64,000 bases of DNA from positions 1-64,000 of the forward strand of contig NC_019943.1 of assembly GCF_000327485.1 (NCBI RefSeq), written 5' to 3'. Made by a program: the position numbers and the translations under genes. This document shows, in pieces, positions 62,772-64,000 of the stretch. The stretch's first letter is position 1; each line of letters opens with the position of its first letter. A model generated the notes under the pieces. That model was not told the origin of the DNA, searched no databases, and was given only the letters and a program-made list of their open reading frames with translations. The DNA is from Methanoregula formicica SMSP. Lineage in GTDB: Archaea > Halobacteriota > Methanomicrobia > Methanomicrobiales > Methanospirillaceae.

Positions 62772-62879
62772 CGAGAGCCGGACTAAGCTCTCCCGCTTCT
62801 TTTGTTTATATTCTTTTTTGAAACCGGGCTTTTGATCGCGGGTTTCATCTGCTCCCGTGACGATCTCGTATGGAACACG

Positions 62880-63533
62880 ATGGCGGATGATATCCCTGGT
62901 TTTGGGAATGGCGAAAAGAAGCCGATCCTCACCGATCCCCCCTTCTATCTCCCGGAATTCGAACAGTCATACCGCTATATCATTGACGAGTACGCTGTAG
63001 CCCCAAAGGATATCGCCATCTTCATGCCGTGTGCAGTCCGGAAACCGTACAGTCAAAGCCCGAGCCACCAGCTGATCCGGATGGTCATCTCGCAGGTATT
63101 CTCCGAGCCGCAATACCATATCGTCATCTTCGGCACCTGCGGCATCGTCCCTCAGGAGCTCGAGGAGATGTACCCGTACGCCCACTACAAGTACATGCTC
63201 GGGAAATGTAAAGATCCAAAAATTCTCGAGGATTTTCTCAGGATCGAGACCGACCGGGTGGCAGGATACCTGGACAAGACGCGAGACACCTACAAATACC
63301 GGATCGCGTACTGCATCGGGCTCTTTCGCGAGGCGCTCATCCGGGGATCAGAAAAGTCCGGTGTGAAGATCGACCTCATCCTCCCTACCCGCGACATGAT
63401 CAACAAAGTCATTGAGGAGGGGGACTGTGTCTTCGAGGAGGGTAGCCTCTCGATGGACGAGTACCTGGGCGAGTTCACCGACGAGCTGATCCGGTTCCGG
63501 AATGCGCACTTTAACGAGAGGTATAAGGCCTGA
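62880..63533 (+). CDS. DUF5591 domain protein (archaeosine-synthase related)
   Basis: 217 residues. AIFMPCAVRKPYSQSPSHQL and IFGTCGIVPQELEEMYPYAHYKYML mark the DUF5591 domain, which also forms part of archaeosine synthase ArcS and relatives. Here it stands alone without TGT or PUA domains. Possible role in tRNA modification, but a stand-alone copy is hard to place. ATG 62880 starts the acidic N-terminus (MADDIPG). Confidence 0.85.
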   Translation: MADDIPGFGNGEKKPILTDPPFYLPEFEQSYRYIIDEYAVAPKDIAIFMPCAVRKPYSQSPSHQLIRMVISQVFSEPQYHIVIFGTCGIVPQELEEMYPYAHYKYMLGKCKDPKILEDFLRIETDRVAGYLDKTRDTYKYRIAYCIGLFREALIRGSEKSGVKIDLILPTRDMINKVIEEGDCVFEEGSLSMDEYLGEFTDELIRFRNAHFNERYKA

Positions 63534-63600
63534 GCGGATAGTGGCCCAACGCTTGAGCTTATCCAATTGTTTTTGAACACGGATGACCTAGAACACAGTA

Positions 63601-64000
63601 ATGACAATCAAGGTCCTTGCCTTTGCCGGGAGCCCGCGCCGGCACGGGAACTCGGAGACGCTGCTCGACTGGGTGCTTGCCCCGATGGCAATGGACCCGG
63701 AGGTAGCAGTAGAGAAAGTCCCGCTTACCGAGGCGAACATCAACATCTGCCGGGGGTGCAATGCCTGCGAGAAACTGAATAAGTGCGTCCAGCGCGACGG
63801 GATGGATATCTACCACGATAAAATCGTTGACGCGGATATCATTCTCCTCTCTTCGCCGATCTTCTGCATGGGGATCGCTTCCCTGCCCAAGGCACTCATC
63901 GACCGGATGCAGGTCTTCCGGTCCCGGAAGTACGTGCTCAAACTCCCCGTTGTTCCGCCCGAACGGAAAGGGAAACGCCTCGGGACTTTCCTTTCCACTG
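63601..64000 (+). CDS. Iron-sulfur flavoprotein-like reductase (cut by the window end)
   Basis: The first 133 residues of a flavodoxin-fold protein: VLAFAGSPRRHGNSETLLD, cysteine motif CRGCNACEKLNKC (C-x2-C-x2-C-x5-C, close to the 4Fe-4S motif of iron-sulfur flavoproteins) and LLSSPIFCMGIASLPKALIDR. The reading frame is open at the right edge, so the C-terminus is missing. Compare the relative at 61173-61766. Confidence 0.88.
   Translation, partial: MTIKVLAFAGSPRRHGNSETLLDWVLAPMAMDPEVAVEKVPLTEANINICRGCNACEKLNKCVQRDGMDIYHDKIVDADIILLSSPIFCMGIASLPKALIDRMQVFRSRKYVLKLPVVPPERKGKRLGTFLST

Overview
The window looks like the chromosome of a methanogenic archaeon of the order Methanomicrobiales, most like Methanoregula or a close relative. 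The basis is gene content: CoM/CoB thiol:fumarate reductase (tfrAB), deoxyhypusine synthase, CTP-dependent riboflavin kinase, archaeal HMG-CoA synthase/thiolase/DUF35 and HMG-CoA reductase, aIF-1A, archaeal L37e and LSm proteins, SepF, archaeal RPA, and several REC-PAS-histidine kinases. Promoters are archaeal: TATA boxes commonly lie 20-30 nt before the start codon, which suggests many leaderless mRNAs. The assignment rests on recognition, not on a database search.

Layout. 1-4 kb: a REC-PAS-kinase, then a compact minus-strand operon of six small proteins, three sharing a novel-looking helical module. 4-9.4 kb: dys-pyrF, a free-standing NrdD-type glycyl-radical domain with cbiZ, a DUF1858 protein, and RPA with its partner. 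9.5-13.5 kb: two cell-surface proteins divergent from a membrane-bound winged-helix regulator, with a paired inverted-repeat operator between the two TATA boxes. 13.5-16.9 kb: an M24 peptidase, an SRPBCC protein and riboflavin genes ribK-ribB. 16.9-22.6 kb: an HTH regulator, HMG-CoA synthase, thiolase, DUF35, a Trm5-like methyltransferase and HMG-CoA reductase (mevalonate pathway). 22.6-26.3 kb: a decayed permease, rimI, a DUF1015 gene and hisG.

26.4-33.8 kb is the most striking accessory region: a large Ig/vWA surface protein divergent from a six-gene, end-overlapping operon of small proteins. Five of those six have an acidic-glycine motif directly before an N-terminal hydrophobic helix, as in pilins. 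I read this as a candidate surface filament or pseudopilus system. 33.8-43.6 kb is mainly housekeeping: aIF-1A with an apparent CTG start, LysE, Kup, thioredoxin, initiator tRNA-Met, a TPR protein, a methyltransferase with a REC-PAS regulator, purF, L37e, LSm, a PUA protein, sepF and ZPR1. 43.6-46.5 kb is an AT-rich island with two unusual genes, an interrupted gene carrying an in-frame TAG, and a dense array of perfect hairpins.

46.6-64 kb: a membrane protein, a GNAT enzyme, purM with a histone-H1-like tail, lysC, tfrAB, an orphan solute-binding protein, a second and larger REC-PAS-kinase, and a redox/oxygen-defence group (glutaredoxin-thioredoxin reductase fusion, rubrerythrin, two flavodoxin-fold reductases, a zinc ribbon, a desulforedoxin and an AhpD-like protein), with a LamG surface protein, radC and a DUF5591 protein. 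The last gene runs off the window. I see no CRISPR array, intact insertion sequence, rRNA or integrase.
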